A stretch of 64,000 nucleotides of DNA, from contig NZ_NEWK01000001.1 of the NCBI RefSeq assembly GCF_002217655.1, positions 1,622,001 through 1,686,000 of the forward strand. Reading direction: 5' to 3'. Below, in pieces: positions 46,295 to 55,465 of the stretch (the first letter of the stretch is position 1; every line of letters begins with the position of its first letter). The DNA is from Geobacillus thermocatenulatus. GTDB lineage: Bacteria > Bacillota > Bacilli > Bacillales > Anoxybacillaceae. The notes under the pieces were generated by a model that was given only the letters and a program-made list of their open reading frames with translations, ran no database searches and was not told where the DNA came from. The position numbers were made by a program, and so were the translations under genes.

Positions 46295-47526
46295 AGATTT
46301 TGTACTTGGATTGTTTTTCGGGAATCAGCGGCGATATGATGGTGGGTGCTCTTGTGGATGCGGGCGTGCCGTCGGAGAAAATCGAGACAGAACTGAAAAA
46401 ACTCCCCCTGTCCGGTTATGAACTGCAATGGGGGAAGGTAGTGAAAAAAGGAATTTCCGCTACGAAATTCGACGTCATTATTCAAGATAACATGGGGGAT
46501 GACCACCATCATAAAAGCCATCATGCCCATAGGCATTATTCAGATATTATCAATATGATCCATCGTTCGGAACTAAGTGAGGAAGTTAAACAACGGGTCG
46601 AACAAATTTTTCATTGTATTGCTATCGCAGAGGCGAAAATCCATGGCATTCCCATTGAAAAAGTTCATTTTCATGAGGTTGGAGCTGTTGATTCAATTGT
46701 CGACATTGTCGCTACAGCGATTGCACTCACGGAACTTCATATTGATTATGTTGTCTCTTCCCCTGTCCCGTTAGGATGCGGGTCGATTCGTTGTGCACAT
46801 GGTGTATATCCTGTTCCAGCCCCGGCAACGTTAGAAATTCTTCAAGGCGTACCAGTTGTTTCTAACCATTTGCCGTTTGAGTTGACGACTCCGACCGGAG
46901 CCGGGATTATCAAAAGTCAAGTGAATTCATACGGACCAATTCCATCAATGAAAATATCAGCAGTTGGATATGGTGCTGGAACACGTGACTTGCCTGATCA
47001 ACCAAATGTGTTGCGGGTGGTAATTGGGGAGGAAGTCCGTATTACGACGGGAGGTCCACAGTTATTCCATTCCAAAGAAGAGACGGTTTATATTCTAGAG
47101 TGTCAGTTGGACGATATGCCAGGCGAAGCACTTGGATATGTGATGGACGGACTCTTTGAAAAAGGTGCGCTTGATGTATTTTATACTCCTGTTTTTATGA
47201 AAAAAAACCGCCCTGGCGTTCTTTTGACAGTTTTGACATCGGAAACTCATGTAGAGCAGTGCGCCCAATTTGTGCTAAAAGAAACAACGACTCTCGGTAT
47301 TCGAAAAGATACATGTGTGAGAGAAGTTTTAGAAAGGGACGTTGTGACCGTTTCTACATCATATGGAAATATTCGCGTCAAACAGGCTATACACAAGGGA
47401 AAGGTAATCAGGCAAATGCCGGAGTATGAGGATGTGAAGGAAGCTGCGCGCACTCATCAAGCAGCCTTCTTAGATGTTTATGCAGAAGCTGCAGAAGAGG
47501 CTAGACGAAGAGTAAAGGGAGAATGA
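46291..47526 (+). CDS. larC: Pincer-cofactor nickel insertase LarC, single full-length frame
   Basis: A CTP-dependent cyclometallase that inserts nickel into the pincer nucleotide. The 411-residue protein starts ILYLDCFSGISGDMMVGALVDAG and carries a His-rich stretch (DDHHHKSHHAHRHY, near residue 70) that can hold nickel. FHEVGAVDSIVDIV is the conserved core motif. In Lactobacillus plantarum the protein is made from two frames by ribosomal frameshifting; here one uninterrupted frame covers both parts. Confidence 0.93.
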   Translation: MKILYLDCFSGISGDMMVGALVDAGVPSEKIETELKKLPLSGYELQWGKVVKKGISATKFDVIIQDNMGDDHHHKSHHAHRHYSDIINMIHRSELSEEVKQRVEQIFHCIAIAEAKIHGIPIEKVHFHEVGAVDSIVDIVATAIALTELHIDYVVSSPVPLGCGSIRCAHGVYPVPAPATLEILQGVPVVSNHLPFELTTPTGAGIIKSQVNSYGPIPSMKISAVGYGAGTRDLPDQPNVLRVVIGEEVRITTGGPQLFHSKEETVYILECQLDDMPGEALGYVMDGLFEKGALDVFYTPVFMKKNRPGVLLTVLTSETHVEQCAQFVLKETTTLGIRKDTCVREVLERDVVTVSTSYGNIRVKQAIHKGKVIRQMPEYEDVKEAARTHQAAFLDVYAEAAEEARRRVKGE

Positions 47527-47530
47527 TCAA

Positions 47531-48151
47531 ATGGAGCTGGGGATCGTTTCAACGTTAATAGCAGGTCTGCTGTTAGGGATAAAGCACTCTTTCGAGCCAG
47601 ATCATGTAATAGCCGTTTCAATCATTGCAAGCAAAAGCAAAAGTTTGTTTCGTTCTTTATTAGCGGGTGTATGTTGGGGATTAGGTCATAGTTTCGTTTT
47701 GCTTATGGTTGGTTTGTTGGCTATTGTGCTCAAATTTCAAATTCCTCCGAAAATCGAATCAGGTTTTGAAATCGCGGTTGGGATAATGCTTGTTTATTTA
47801 GGGGGAAGCTCGTTGTTTGCCATGAATAGACGAAGCGGTTATCTTTCTTTGGATAAAGTGAATAACATGATCTACGCCAAATCGATCGCAATTGGCGGAA
47901 TACATGGCCTAGCAGGAAGTGCAGCTTTAACCATTCTTGTCTTGTCAACAGTAGACGACGCTGCCGTTGGAGCTTTATACATTTTGGTTTTTGGTGCAGG
48001 AACCATTATTGGAATGGCTTGTTTTACTACTGCTTTAGCGCTTCCTATTGTGCTGGGCAGGACGCGTCTCAATATAGGGAAAGCGCTAGAGTTTACAACA
48101 GCATTAGTCAGTCTTTGTTTTGGAGGATATTATTTATACTGCCATGTATGA
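47531..48151 (+). CDS. Nickel permease, UreH/NiCoT-like
   Basis: A 206-residue membrane protein with about six hydrophobic segments. The NiCoT signature HX4DH appears in segment I as HSFEPDHV, and GLGHSFVLL in the next segment is also typical. It begins four bases after larC, so it should supply nickel for the pincer cofactor. It is shorter than full NiCoT carriers (about 330) and like the UreH-type half-size members. Confidence 0.87.
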   Translation: MELGIVSTLIAGLLLGIKHSFEPDHVIAVSIIASKSKSLFRSLLAGVCWGLGHSFVLLMVGLLAIVLKFQIPPKIESGFEIAVGIMLVYLGGSSLFAMNRRSGYLSLDKVNNMIYAKSIAIGGIHGLAGSAALTILVLSTVDDAAVGALYILVFGAGTIIGMACFTTALALPIVLGRTRLNIGKALEFTTALVSLCFGGYYLYCHV

Positions 48152-48165
48152 GAGGGGGAACAAAA

Positions 48166-49080
48166 ATGTCTTATGACTTGAAAGGTATTATTCCTCCAGT
48201 TGTCACTTTATTCAATGAGAAGGGCGAGTTTGATTGGGAAGCAAATTATCTTCTCGCCGACTACTTGATTGAGCGAGGCGTTCACGGATTGCTTTACATG
48301 GGAAGCACAGGAGAGTTCTCCACGTTGACGACTGAAGAAAGGAAAAACTTTACGGAACGGATAATACGGTACATAGATGGACGTGTCCCAGTTCTCATTG
48401 GGACAGGGTCGACATCGCTAAAGGAGACAATTTTATTATCGCAACATGCTGAATCAATCGGGGCTAGTGGTGTGCTCGTCGTTAATCCATTTTATTGGAA
48501 ATATACAGAACGACAGCTGTATGACTACTATATAAGCATAGCTCAAAGCATTCGTATTCCTATGTTGATTTACAATATCCCGTTGCTGACTGGACAGGAT
48601 CTGTCTCCGGATCTTGTGCTGAGGCTCGCACTGAATCAGGAAAATATCGTTGGAATTAAAGATACAACAGAGAAATTAGGGCATATTCGTCAGTTAATCC
48701 GCATTAAGGAACAGAGAAAGGATTTTGCTGTGTTTGCCGCTTTTGATGATCTTCTTTTACCATCCTTACAAATGGGGGCTGCAGGTGCTATCAATGGTAC
48801 AGCTGTGTTTTGTCCCGAGCTGTCCGTTAGGCTGTTTGAGAGCTTTCAAGCCCAGCGATACGAAGAGATGTTCAGGTCGAATGAATTGATTTTGCAGCTT
48901 ATGGAGATTTACGAGCTTTCTCGACCGCTGTTTCTTGCCATTAAAGAGGCCGTTCATCAGGTGGTTTTGGGGCGGCAGACAGCACTGAGGCCGCCTTTAA
49001 AAGAGTGCGTAGATTTGAAGGAACGTGTCCATATGTTTCTGAATAAACACAATTTTTATATAAGTAAAGTGAGAAAATAG
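48166..49080 (+). CDS. DapA family aldolase/lyase (2-keto-3-deoxy-sugar-acid aldolase or dehydratase)
   Basis: A 304-residue class I TIM-barrel enzyme of the DHDPS/N-acetylneuraminate lyase family. The Schiff-base lysine lies in VGIKDTTE (near residue 165) and the tyrosine in LIYNIPLLTG. GSTGEFSTLT is the substrate-carboxylate loop. It is not expected to act in lysine synthesis, given the sugar-acid context; cleavage of 2-keto-3-deoxygluconate/galactonate to pyruvate and an aldehyde is the best guess. The ATG at 48166 follows GAGAGGGGGA; the upstream frame lies in the nickel permease. Confidence 0.83.
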   Translation: MSYDLKGIIPPVVTLFNEKGEFDWEANYLLADYLIERGVHGLLYMGSTGEFSTLTTEERKNFTERIIRYIDGRVPVLIGTGSTSLKETILLSQHAESIGASGVLVVNPFYWKYTERQLYDYYISIAQSIRIPMLIYNIPLLTGQDLSPDLVLRLALNQENIVGIKDTTEKLGHIRQLIRIKEQRKDFAVFAAFDDLLLPSLQMGAAGAINGTAVFCPELSVRLFESFQAQRYEEMFRSNELILQLMEIYELSRPLFLAIKEAVHQVVLGRQTALRPPLKECVDLKERVHMFLNKHNFYISKVRK

Positions 49081-49129
49081 AAAAGAGCGTTTTCAGAATA
49101 GCCACATAGGAAATGAAAGGGTGGTCAAC

Positions 49130-50089
49130 ATGTTTATGAAGGAAACACGAGAGTTTCTTGAATCGCTAGGTTATCCAGGTGGTGACGGTTACGATCTTCC
49201 TACTTCCGCCAAACGATTCCCCGATGGAGCGCAATACCGGGTGGAAATTCCAAGCGTCGAGGGCCCGCGGGCGCTCGAGGCCGTCCTTGAAGAGGCGGAC
49301 CGCCTAGGGGTCATCGTTCACCGGGTGTCGCAGGGGAGCGGCATTATGCTGTTGACGGATGAAGAAATTAGTGACATGTGTGACATGTGTGCGAGCCGTG
49401 GAATTGAGCTCAGCCTTTTTGTCGGCCCAAGAGGCACATGGGATATTAGCGCGTTGCCATTGACGCCTTCCGGAAAAGCGTCCGGGCTGAGACATGAAGG
49501 GATGGACCAGCTCGTTTATGCCATTGAAGACTTAAAAAGGGCGGCCCGCCTAGGAGTAAGAGGGGCGCTGGTTGCGGACGAAGGGCTGCTGCTGTTGACG
49601 AAGGAAATGAAAAAAAGCGGGCTGCTGCCGCAAAATTTTGTCGTCAAAGTATCGGTACAAATGATGGCATCCAATCCGGTTTCGATCAAGCTAATGCAGG
49701 AGCTAGGGGCGGATACGTATAATGTCCCGACTGCGTTGACATTGCCGAAGTTAGCAGCAATCCGCCAAGTTGTTGACATTCCTCTTGACATGTATGTTGA
49801 AGTGCCTGACGGTTTCGGCGGTTTTATCCGGCATTATGAAATTCCAGAGATCATTCGCATTTTATCGCCGGTTTATATTAAATTCGGTTTGCGCAACCAT
49901 CCAGATGTTTATCCGTCAGGGAAACATTTGGAATCGGTCAACATTGAACTGTGCCGGGAACGGGTGCGGCGGGCTGCACTCGGCATGCGGATCGTTGAAC
50001 AGTATTATCCGGAAGCCATTACATCGAAACTAGGGGCTGAAGGATTGGGTGTTCCAGTAGCCGGGGCGTTGAAACAGAGCGAGGTATGA
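49130..50089 (+). CDS. U32-peptidase-like protein in the sugar-acid operon, role unknown
   Basis: A 319-residue TIM-barrel-type protein resembling the peptidase U32 (collagenase-like) family: SQGSGIMLLTDEEISDMCDMCASRGIELSLFVGPRG, ALVADEGLLLLTKEM and IYIKFGLRNHPDVYPSG-like stretches (residue numbers approximate). The cysteines typical for the iron-sulphur-binding U32 proteins (YdcP/UbiU type) are not obvious. It is immediately upstream of the two UxaA-type genes and probably co-expressed. A metabolic role with the dehydratase seems more likely than proteolysis, but this is inference. Confidence 0.65.
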   Translation: MFMKETREFLESLGYPGGDGYDLPTSAKRFPDGAQYRVEIPSVEGPRALEAVLEEADRLGVIVHRVSQGSGIMLLTDEEISDMCDMCASRGIELSLFVGPRGTWDISALPLTPSGKASGLRHEGMDQLVYAIEDLKRAARLGVRGALVADEGLLLLTKEMKKSGLLPQNFVVKVSVQMMASNPVSIKLMQELGADTYNVPTALTLPKLAAIRQVVDIPLDMYVEVPDGFGGFIRHYEIPEIIRILSPVYIKFGLRNHPDVYPSGKHLESVNIELCRERVRRAALGMRIVEQYYPEAITSKLGAEGLGVPVAGALKQSEV

Positions 50090-50116
50090 GTTCGGGGGAA
50101 GGGAAGGAGCGATACG

Positions 50117-50437
50117 ATGCCCTCTTATCGTTTTGTCATCCTGAATGCGAAAGATAATGTGGCCACTGCACTAGACGATATTCCGGCCGGAAGTGTCGTG
50201 AGCATCACCCGCCACGGTCGTGAGTATGAAATCACCATCAATCAAAAAATTGAATTTGGGCATAAGTTTGCGATTGCGCCGATCAAACAAGGAGAGGATG
50301 TCATAAAATACGGGGAAGTCATCGGGGTCGCCTCGAGCGATATCGTCGAAGGGGAGCATGTGCACATCCACAATGTTGAAGGAAAAAGGGGAAGGGGAGA
50401 TAAGAAAAATGGAAACCGCTCAATTTTGGGGGTATAG
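50117..50437 (+). CDS. UxaA-type dehydratase, small (SAF domain) subunit
   Basis: A 106-residue SAF-domain protein that corresponds to the N-terminal part of altronate/galactarate dehydratases (UxaA/GarD) or the SuyA subunit of sulfolactate sulfo-lyase. Typical stretches are ILNAKDNVATALDDIPAG and FGHKFAIAPIKQGEDVIKYGEVIGVAS, closing in HVHIHNVE. It overlaps the large-subunit gene by 29 bases, which supports a two-chain enzyme. The last ten residues are basic and beyond the domain. Confidence 0.82.
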   Translation: MPSYRFVILNAKDNVATALDDIPAGSVVSITRHGREYEITINQKIEFGHKFAIAPIKQGEDVIKYGEVIGVASSDIVEGEHVHIHNVEGKRGRGDKKNGNRSILGV

Positions 50438-51575
50438 ACGCCCTGATGGACGGGTAGGGGTTCGGAATCATGTGCTTATTTTGCCCACTATTGTATGCGC
50501 CACCCAGGCGGCAAGGCAAGTGACGGAGCTTGTCCATGGCACGGTGTCTTTCATCCATCAGCACGGATGTGCCCAAGTTGGGGTGGATTATGAACAGACG
50601 TTTCGCACGTATGTCGGCATGGGAACGAATCCAAATGTATACGGCGTCGTGGTGATGGGGCTTGGCTGTGAAACCCATCAAGGGAGAAGTGTGGCCCAAG
50701 AAATTGCGAAAAGCGGCAAACCGGTTGAGCTTGTATCCATTCAAGACCATGGAGGAACATTGGGTGCCATTGCCGAGGCGGCGAGAATCGCCGCAAAAAT
50801 GGTGCAAGACGCTTCCGCGTTAGTGCGTGAGCCGTTCGATATCAGTGAATTGATCGTCGGAACAGAGTGCGGCGGGTCGGATGCGTGTTCCGGACTTTCA
50901 GCTAATCCTGCCGTCGGGTATGTCAGTGACATGATTGTTGACCGCGGGGGAACTGTCATTTTAGCGGAAACAACTGAACTGATCGGGGCTGAACACCTTT
51001 TGGCTAACCGGGCTGTCGATGACCGGGTGGCGAAAAGAGTATACGAGGTAATTGAAGCCATGGAAAAGCGCGCTCTGATGATGGGAGTTGATATACGCAC
51101 TGGGAACCCAAGCCCTGGAAACCGAAAAGGAGGGCTGACCACGCTGGAAGAAAAGTCTCTCGGCGCTGCAGCAAAAGCCGGGACACGGCCGTTGCAAGAG
51201 CTGATCAACTATGCTGAGCGGCCAACGAAAAAAGGACTCGTTTGGATGGACACTCCTGGACATGATATTGAGCAACTGACGGGAATGGTTGCTGGTGGAG
51301 CGCAAGTCGTTTTGTTTACAAGCGGCCGCGGTACACCAACAGGTTCGCCGATTGCGCCGGTGATCAAAATCGCGACAAACACCCCGATGTTTGAGCGAAT
51401 GAGAGAAAATATGGATGTCAACGCCGGTACGATCATTGAGGGGAAAGAATCGCTCGAATCGGTGGGACGGAGAATTTTCGAGGAATTGTTTCTGACGGCT
51501 TCAGGGAAGCTGACTAAATCCGAAATCTTAAAACAGCATGATTTCGGCATTTGGAGAATTGGGCCGACATTTTAA
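50409..51575 (+). CDS. UxaA-type dehydratase, large catalytic subunit
   Basis: A 388-residue protein matching the catalytic part of UxaA/GarD/SuyB. It shows GYRRPDGRVGVRNHVLILPTIVCA, HQHGCAQVG, GLGCETHQ, GTECGGSDACSG and TSGRGTPTGSPIAPVIKIATNT; the cysteines and histidines form the metal site. With the small subunit it should dehydrate an altronate-like aldonate to 2-keto-3-deoxygluconate; a SuyAB-type desulfonation is an alternative. Start at 50409 with GGGGAGATAAG upstream; the longer frame lies inside the small subunit gene. Confidence 0.85.
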   Translation: METAQFWGYRRPDGRVGVRNHVLILPTIVCATQAARQVTELVHGTVSFIHQHGCAQVGVDYEQTFRTYVGMGTNPNVYGVVVMGLGCETHQGRSVAQEIAKSGKPVELVSIQDHGGTLGAIAEAARIAAKMVQDASALVREPFDISELIVGTECGGSDACSGLSANPAVGYVSDMIVDRGGTVILAETTELIGAEHLLANRAVDDRVAKRVYEVIEAMEKRALMMGVDIRTGNPSPGNRKGGLTTLEEKSLGAAAKAGTRPLQELINYAERPTKKGLVWMDTPGHDIEQLTGMVAGGAQVVLFTSGRGTPTGSPIAPVIKIATNTPMFERMRENMDVNAGTIIEGKESLESVGRRIFEELFLTASGKLTKSEILKQHDFGIWRIGPTF

Positions 51576-51624
51576 ACTATGTTCGGGGCTGTTGTGATGA
51601 AAGCGAATATGTGGAGGGCTCATC

Positions 51625-52581
51625 ATGAAGATGCTTGATGTCGTCACGTTTGGAGAAACGATGGTTTTATTTGCATCTGAAGCCATGACCCCAATTGAGT
51701 ATAGCAACAATTTTTCTAAGCAAATTGGGGGAGCGGAATCGAATGTTGCCATTGGATTGCAAAGACTCGGCCATTCTGTCGGGTGGTTCAGCAAACTTGG
51801 GAATGACCCGTTTGGAAGATACATCCACAAATTTATCAGAGGTGAAGGAGTCGATACGTCCCGATGCATTTATACAGATGAAGCTCCAACCGGGATTTTC
51901 TTTAAGGAAAACCGCTCGCCAAACAATATAAAAGTCTACTATTACCGCCAACACTCGGCGGCGAGTTTACTGTCCCCAGGCGATCTTGATGAGGAATATA
52001 TCGCTGGCGCTAAATTTCTTCATGTGACAGGGATAACCCCGGCCCTTAGTCCATCATGCCGGGAAGCGGTTTTTAAGGCGATCGATATTGCCAAACGGCA
52101 TAAGGTGAAAGTCGTTTTTGACCCGAACATCCGACTGAAACTTTGGACGATGGAGGAAGCAAGGCCTGTGTTGCTTGAGATGGCCGCTGAGGCGGATGTT
52201 ATTTTGCCGGGGTTTGATGAGGGGAAATGGCTGTCCGGACGGAACACGCCTGAAGAAATCGCCAGCTTCTTCGGAAATGAAAAGCTCGTCATTATCAAGC
52301 TAGGGGAGCAAGGGGCGTATTATCGGTTCGGAAACGAACACGGATATGTCAAAGGTTTTGTCGTGCCGCAGGTTGTGGACCCGGTCGGGGCGGGCGACGG
52401 GTTCGCGGCCGGAGTGATCAGCGGACTGTTGCGGAATGAGCCGATTCCCGAGGCGGTGAGGCGCGGGAATGCCGTCGGAGCCATTGTCGTCGGAACGAAC
52501 GGGGATGTGGAAGGGCTGCCGAGCAAGGAAGAATTGGAAGAATTTTTGCAAGGTGTTCGCTATGCGGATGTAAGGCGGTAG
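51625..52581 (+). CDS. kdgK: 2-keto-3-deoxygluconate/galactonate kinase (PfkB family)
   Basis: A 318-residue ribokinase-fold sugar kinase. It has the N-terminal GGAESNVAIGLQRLGHSVGWFSKLGNDPFG, PTGIFFKENR, and the catalytic DPVGAGDGFAAGVISG near residue 255, with Asp as the general base. It fits KdgK-type kinases that phosphorylate 2-keto-3-deoxy acids for the aldolase encoded next. GTGGAGGGCTCATC precedes the ATG. Confidence 0.87.
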   Translation: MKMLDVVTFGETMVLFASEAMTPIEYSNNFSKQIGGAESNVAIGLQRLGHSVGWFSKLGNDPFGRYIHKFIRGEGVDTSRCIYTDEAPTGIFFKENRSPNNIKVYYYRQHSAASLLSPGDLDEEYIAGAKFLHVTGITPALSPSCREAVFKAIDIAKRHKVKVVFDPNIRLKLWTMEEARPVLLEMAAEADVILPGFDEGKWLSGRNTPEEIASFFGNEKLVIIKLGEQGAYYRFGNEHGYVKGFVVPQVVDPVGAGDGFAAGVISGLLRNEPIPEAVRRGNAVGAIVVGTNGDVEGLPSKEELEEFLQGVRYADVRR

Positions 52582-52592
52582 GGGGGAAAGAG

Positions 52593-53249
52593 ATGAATAA
52601 GATTGATCATCTTAGCCGGTTGAAAAATTCAAAATTAGTGGCGGTGATTCGAAAGCCGAAAAGGGCGCAAATTTTCCAAATCGCCGAGGCGCTTGTCGCC
52701 GGAGGAGTTGAGGTGCTCGAGGTGACGGTCGACACTCCCGGCGGTTTCGAAATGATTGCCGAACTAAAGGAAACGTTCGGCGCAAAAGCGATTGTCGGAG
52801 CCGGGACTGTATTGGATGCCGAAACGGCTAAGCGGGCGATTGAAGCTGGTGCGGACTTTATTTTTTCTCCCATTTTTGATGGGGAGACGATCTCGGTGAC
52901 AAACCGGTACGGGAAAATTTCCATCCCAGGCGTGATGACGCCGACGGAAATCGTCAAGGCCTATCAAATGGGGGCTGATTTGTTAAAAGTATTTCCGGCT
53001 GGCTCCTTAGGACCTCAATACTTTAAAGAGCTGAGCGGGCCGTTAGGTCATATTCCACTCATGCCAACCGGCGGCGTTACATTGGAAAATGCAGGGGCGT
53101 TTATCCGAAACGGTGCAGCGGCTGTGGGAGTCGGCAGTGCTCTATTAAATAAACAGGTTATTGAGGAGGGGCGGTTTGATCTTCTCAGGGAAACAGCGAA
53201 GAAGTTTGTAGAGACGGTGAGAAACGCAGCGGAAAGAGAGGGGAAATAA
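52593..53249 (+). CDS. eda: KDPG/KHG aldolase (Eda-like)
   Basis: A 218-residue class I aldolase. The lysine for Schiff-base formation is in [18 protein letters not shown] (KxFP), the glutamate in [10 protein letters not shown] and [11 protein letters not shown] and [10 protein letters not shown] complete the pattern. It cleaves 2-keto-3-deoxy-6-phosphogluconate or -galactonate into pyruvate and glyceraldehyde 3-phosphate. It lies between the kinase and the galactonate dehydratase, so the C4 epimer (KDPGal) is likely accepted. Confidence 0.9.
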   Translation: MNKIDHLSRLKNSKLVAVIRKPKRAQIFQIAEALVAGGVEVLEVTVDTPGGFEMIAELKETFGAKAIVGAGTVLDAETAKRAIEAGADFIFSPIFDGETISVTNRYGKISIPGVMTPTEIVKAYQMGADLLKVFPAGSLGPQYFKELSGPLGHIPLMPTGGVTLENAGAFIRNGAAAVGVGSALLNKQVIEEGRFDLLRETAKKFVETVRNAAEREGK

Positions 53250-53253
53250 GAGA

Positions 53254-54402
53254 ATGAAAATTACAAAGCTCGAGACGTTTCTTGTCCCGCCGCGCTGGCT
53301 GTTTTTAAAAATCAGTACAGATGAAGGGATTGCCGGATGGGGTGAACCGATTGTCGAGGGAAGGGCGAACACTGTGCGCACAGCGGTGGAAGAGCTGAGC
53401 GACTATTTAATTGGAAAGGATCCGATGGCGATTGAAGAACATTGGACCGTTCTTTATCGGGGAGGGTTTTACCGCGGGGGGCCTATTTTGATGAGCGCCA
53501 TTTCCGGAATTGATCAGGCGCTTTGGGATATTAAAGGAAAATACTTCAATGTCCCGGTTCATCAACTGCTTGGCGGTCCGGTTCGCGATCGTATTCGGGT
53601 TTACAGTTGGATCGGCGGCGACCGACCAAGCGACGTTGCCGAAGCGGCTAAAAAAGCAAAAGAAGCAGGGTTTACAGCGGTAAAAATGAATGCTACAGAG
53701 GAATTGCAATACATCGATTCGTACAAAAAGATTGAGGAAGCAGTCGAACGGGTGGCTGCCGTGCGCCAAGTGGCCGGCAAGGAGTTCGGAATCGGCATCG
53801 ATTTCCACGGCCGTGTTCACAAGCCGATGGCAAAAATGTTGGCCAAAGAGCTTGAACCATACCATCCGATGTTTATCGAAGAACCGGTACTGCCAGAACA
53901 TAATGAAGCATTGAGGGAAATCGCTAGGCACTCAAATATCCCGATTGCGACCGGAGAACGAATGTTTTCGCGATGGGACTTCAAAACCGTTTTATCAGAA
54001 GGGTATGTCGATATCATTCAGCCGGACCTTTCCCACGCGGGCGGGATTACAGAAGTGAGGAAAATTGCAGCAATGGCTGAGGCGTATGATGTCGCGTTGG
54101 CGCCGCATTGCCCGTTAGGCCCCATCGCGTTGGCCGCCTCTTTGCAAGTGGATGCGGTGGCGTATAACGCTTTTATCCAGGAACAAAGCCTTGGCATCCA
54201 CTATAATCAAGGGAACGATCTCCTTGATTATTTAGTCGATCCTTCTGTATTTGAGTATCAAAACGGGTATGTCAAAATTCCGCAAGGGCCCGGACTAGGA
54301 ATTGAGATTAATGAAGAGTATGTGAGAGAAATGGCAGCTATAGGGCACAACTGGAAAAATCCTGTTTGGCGTCATGCCGATGGTTCGGTGGCCGAATGGT
54401 AG
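53254..54402 (+). CDS. dgoD: D-galactonate dehydratase DgoD (enolase superfamily)
   Basis: A 382-residue mandelate-racemase-type dehydratase, the same length as E. coli DgoD and similar throughout: LPPRW-type start ([15 protein letters not shown]), [62 protein letters not shown]-like segment, [13 protein letters not shown] and the end [14 protein letters not shown]. Metal ligands and catalytic His are thus in place. It converts D-galactonate to 2-keto-3-deoxygalactonate, which the neighbouring kinase and aldolase can process. Confidence 0.93.
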   Translation: MKITKLETFLVPPRWLFLKISTDEGIAGWGEPIVEGRANTVRTAVEELSDYLIGKDPMAIEEHWTVLYRGGFYRGGPILMSAISGIDQALWDIKGKYFNVPVHQLLGGPVRDRIRVYSWIGGDRPSDVAEAAKKAKEAGFTAVKMNATEELQYIDSYKKIEEAVERVAAVRQVAGKEFGIGIDFHGRVHKPMAKMLAKELEPYHPMFIEEPVLPEHNEALREIARHSNIPIATGERMFSRWDFKTVLSEGYVDIIQPDLSHAGGITEVRKIAAMAEAYDVALAPHCPLGPIALAASLQVDAVAYNAFIQEQSLGIHYNQGNDLLDYLVDPSVFEYQNGYVKIPQGPGLGIEINEEYVREMAAIGHNWKNPVWRHADGSVAEW

Positions 54403-54463
54403 GAACAGCGCAATGACAAGTAGATGACTTTTACATTTTTTAAAAGAGCGGGGGAGGAACGAT

Positions 54464-55465
54464 ATGGAAAAATTCAAAGTTGTGGTGACAGACTATGAAT
54501 TTCAAACATTAGCGCCCGAGCAAGAGGTGCTTTCGCCTCTTAACGTGGAGTTTATCGCCGCCCAGTGCCGCACCGAGGAAGAAGTCATTGCCGCCTGCAA
54601 GGATGCTGATGCCATCATTAACCAATATGCGCCAATATCGGCAAACGTGATCGCTCAGCTGGAGAAATGCAAAGTCATTTCCCGGTATGGGGTCGGCGTC
54701 AATACCGTTGACGTGGATGCCGCCACCGAAAAGGGGATTATTGTAGCCAATGTAACAGACTATTCGGTGGACGAGGTGTCGGACCATGCGTTGGCGCTCT
54801 TGCTTTCGTTAGCCCGCAAAATTGTAAAGTTAAACCACGAAGTGAAAAACGGGGTATGGGATTTTAATGTGGGCAAGCCGGTTTACCGGCTTCGAGGGAG
54901 AACGCTCGGTCTTGTAGGGTTGGGAAGAATTCCGCAGGCGTTGGCGAAAAAAGCTCAATCTTTCGGTTTGTATGTCATTGCCTATGACCCGTACGTTCCA
55001 GCGGAAGTGGCAAACGAGCTGAATGTTCAGCTTGTTGGGCTAAACGACTTGTTCCGGCAATCGGACTATATTTCCGTCCATGCGCCGTTAACGAAAGAAA
55101 CAAAAGGAATGATCAGCGACGAGCAGTTCAACCTGGCGAAAAAGGAATTGATCATCGTCAATACGGCCCGCGGTCCGGTCATCGATGAACCGGCTCTCAT
55201 CCGGGCTCTGCAAGACGGAAAAATTGCCGGCGCCGGGCTTGATGTGACCGAATGCGAGCCGATTCAGCCGGACAACCCTCTGCTTCGGCTGGAGAATGTT
55301 GTGATTACGCCGCACGTCGCTTGGTATTCCGAAGAATCCGAACGGGAGTTGAAACGGAAAACCGCCCAAAACGTCGCCGATGTACTGTCAGGGCATTATC
55401 CGAACTATTTCGTCAACCCTCGTGTAAAAGAAAAAGTCCAGTTGAAAGAAAAGCAATTCGTATAA
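54464..55465 (+). CDS. D-isomer-specific 2-hydroxyacid dehydrogenase, CtBP-like
   Basis: A 333-residue NAD-dependent dehydrogenase. The Rossmann motif is GLVGLGRIPQALAKK (near residue 148), with Pro in place of the usual Gly after GLGRI. The catalytic Arg is in VNTARGPVIDE, Glu in TECEP and His in ITPHVAWYSEES, followed by Trp as in CtBP-type members. It may reduce a keto-acid or oxidise a sugar-acid at the end of the operon; the substrate is unknown. A good GGGGGAGGA site precedes the ATG. Confidence 0.85.
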   Translation: MEKFKVVVTDYEFQTLAPEQEVLSPLNVEFIAAQCRTEEEVIAACKDADAIINQYAPISANVIAQLEKCKVISRYGVGVNTVDVDAATEKGIIVANVTDYSVDEVSDHALALLLSLARKIVKLNHEVKNGVWDFNVGKPVYRLRGRTLGLVGLGRIPQALAKKAQSFGLYVIAYDPYVPAEVANELNVQLVGLNDLFRQSDYISVHAPLTKETKGMISDEQFNLAKKELIIVNTARGPVIDEPALIRALQDGKIAGAGLDVTECEPIQPDNPLLRLENVVITPHVAWYSEESERELKRKTAQNVADVLSGHYPNYFVNPRVKEKVQLKEKQFV

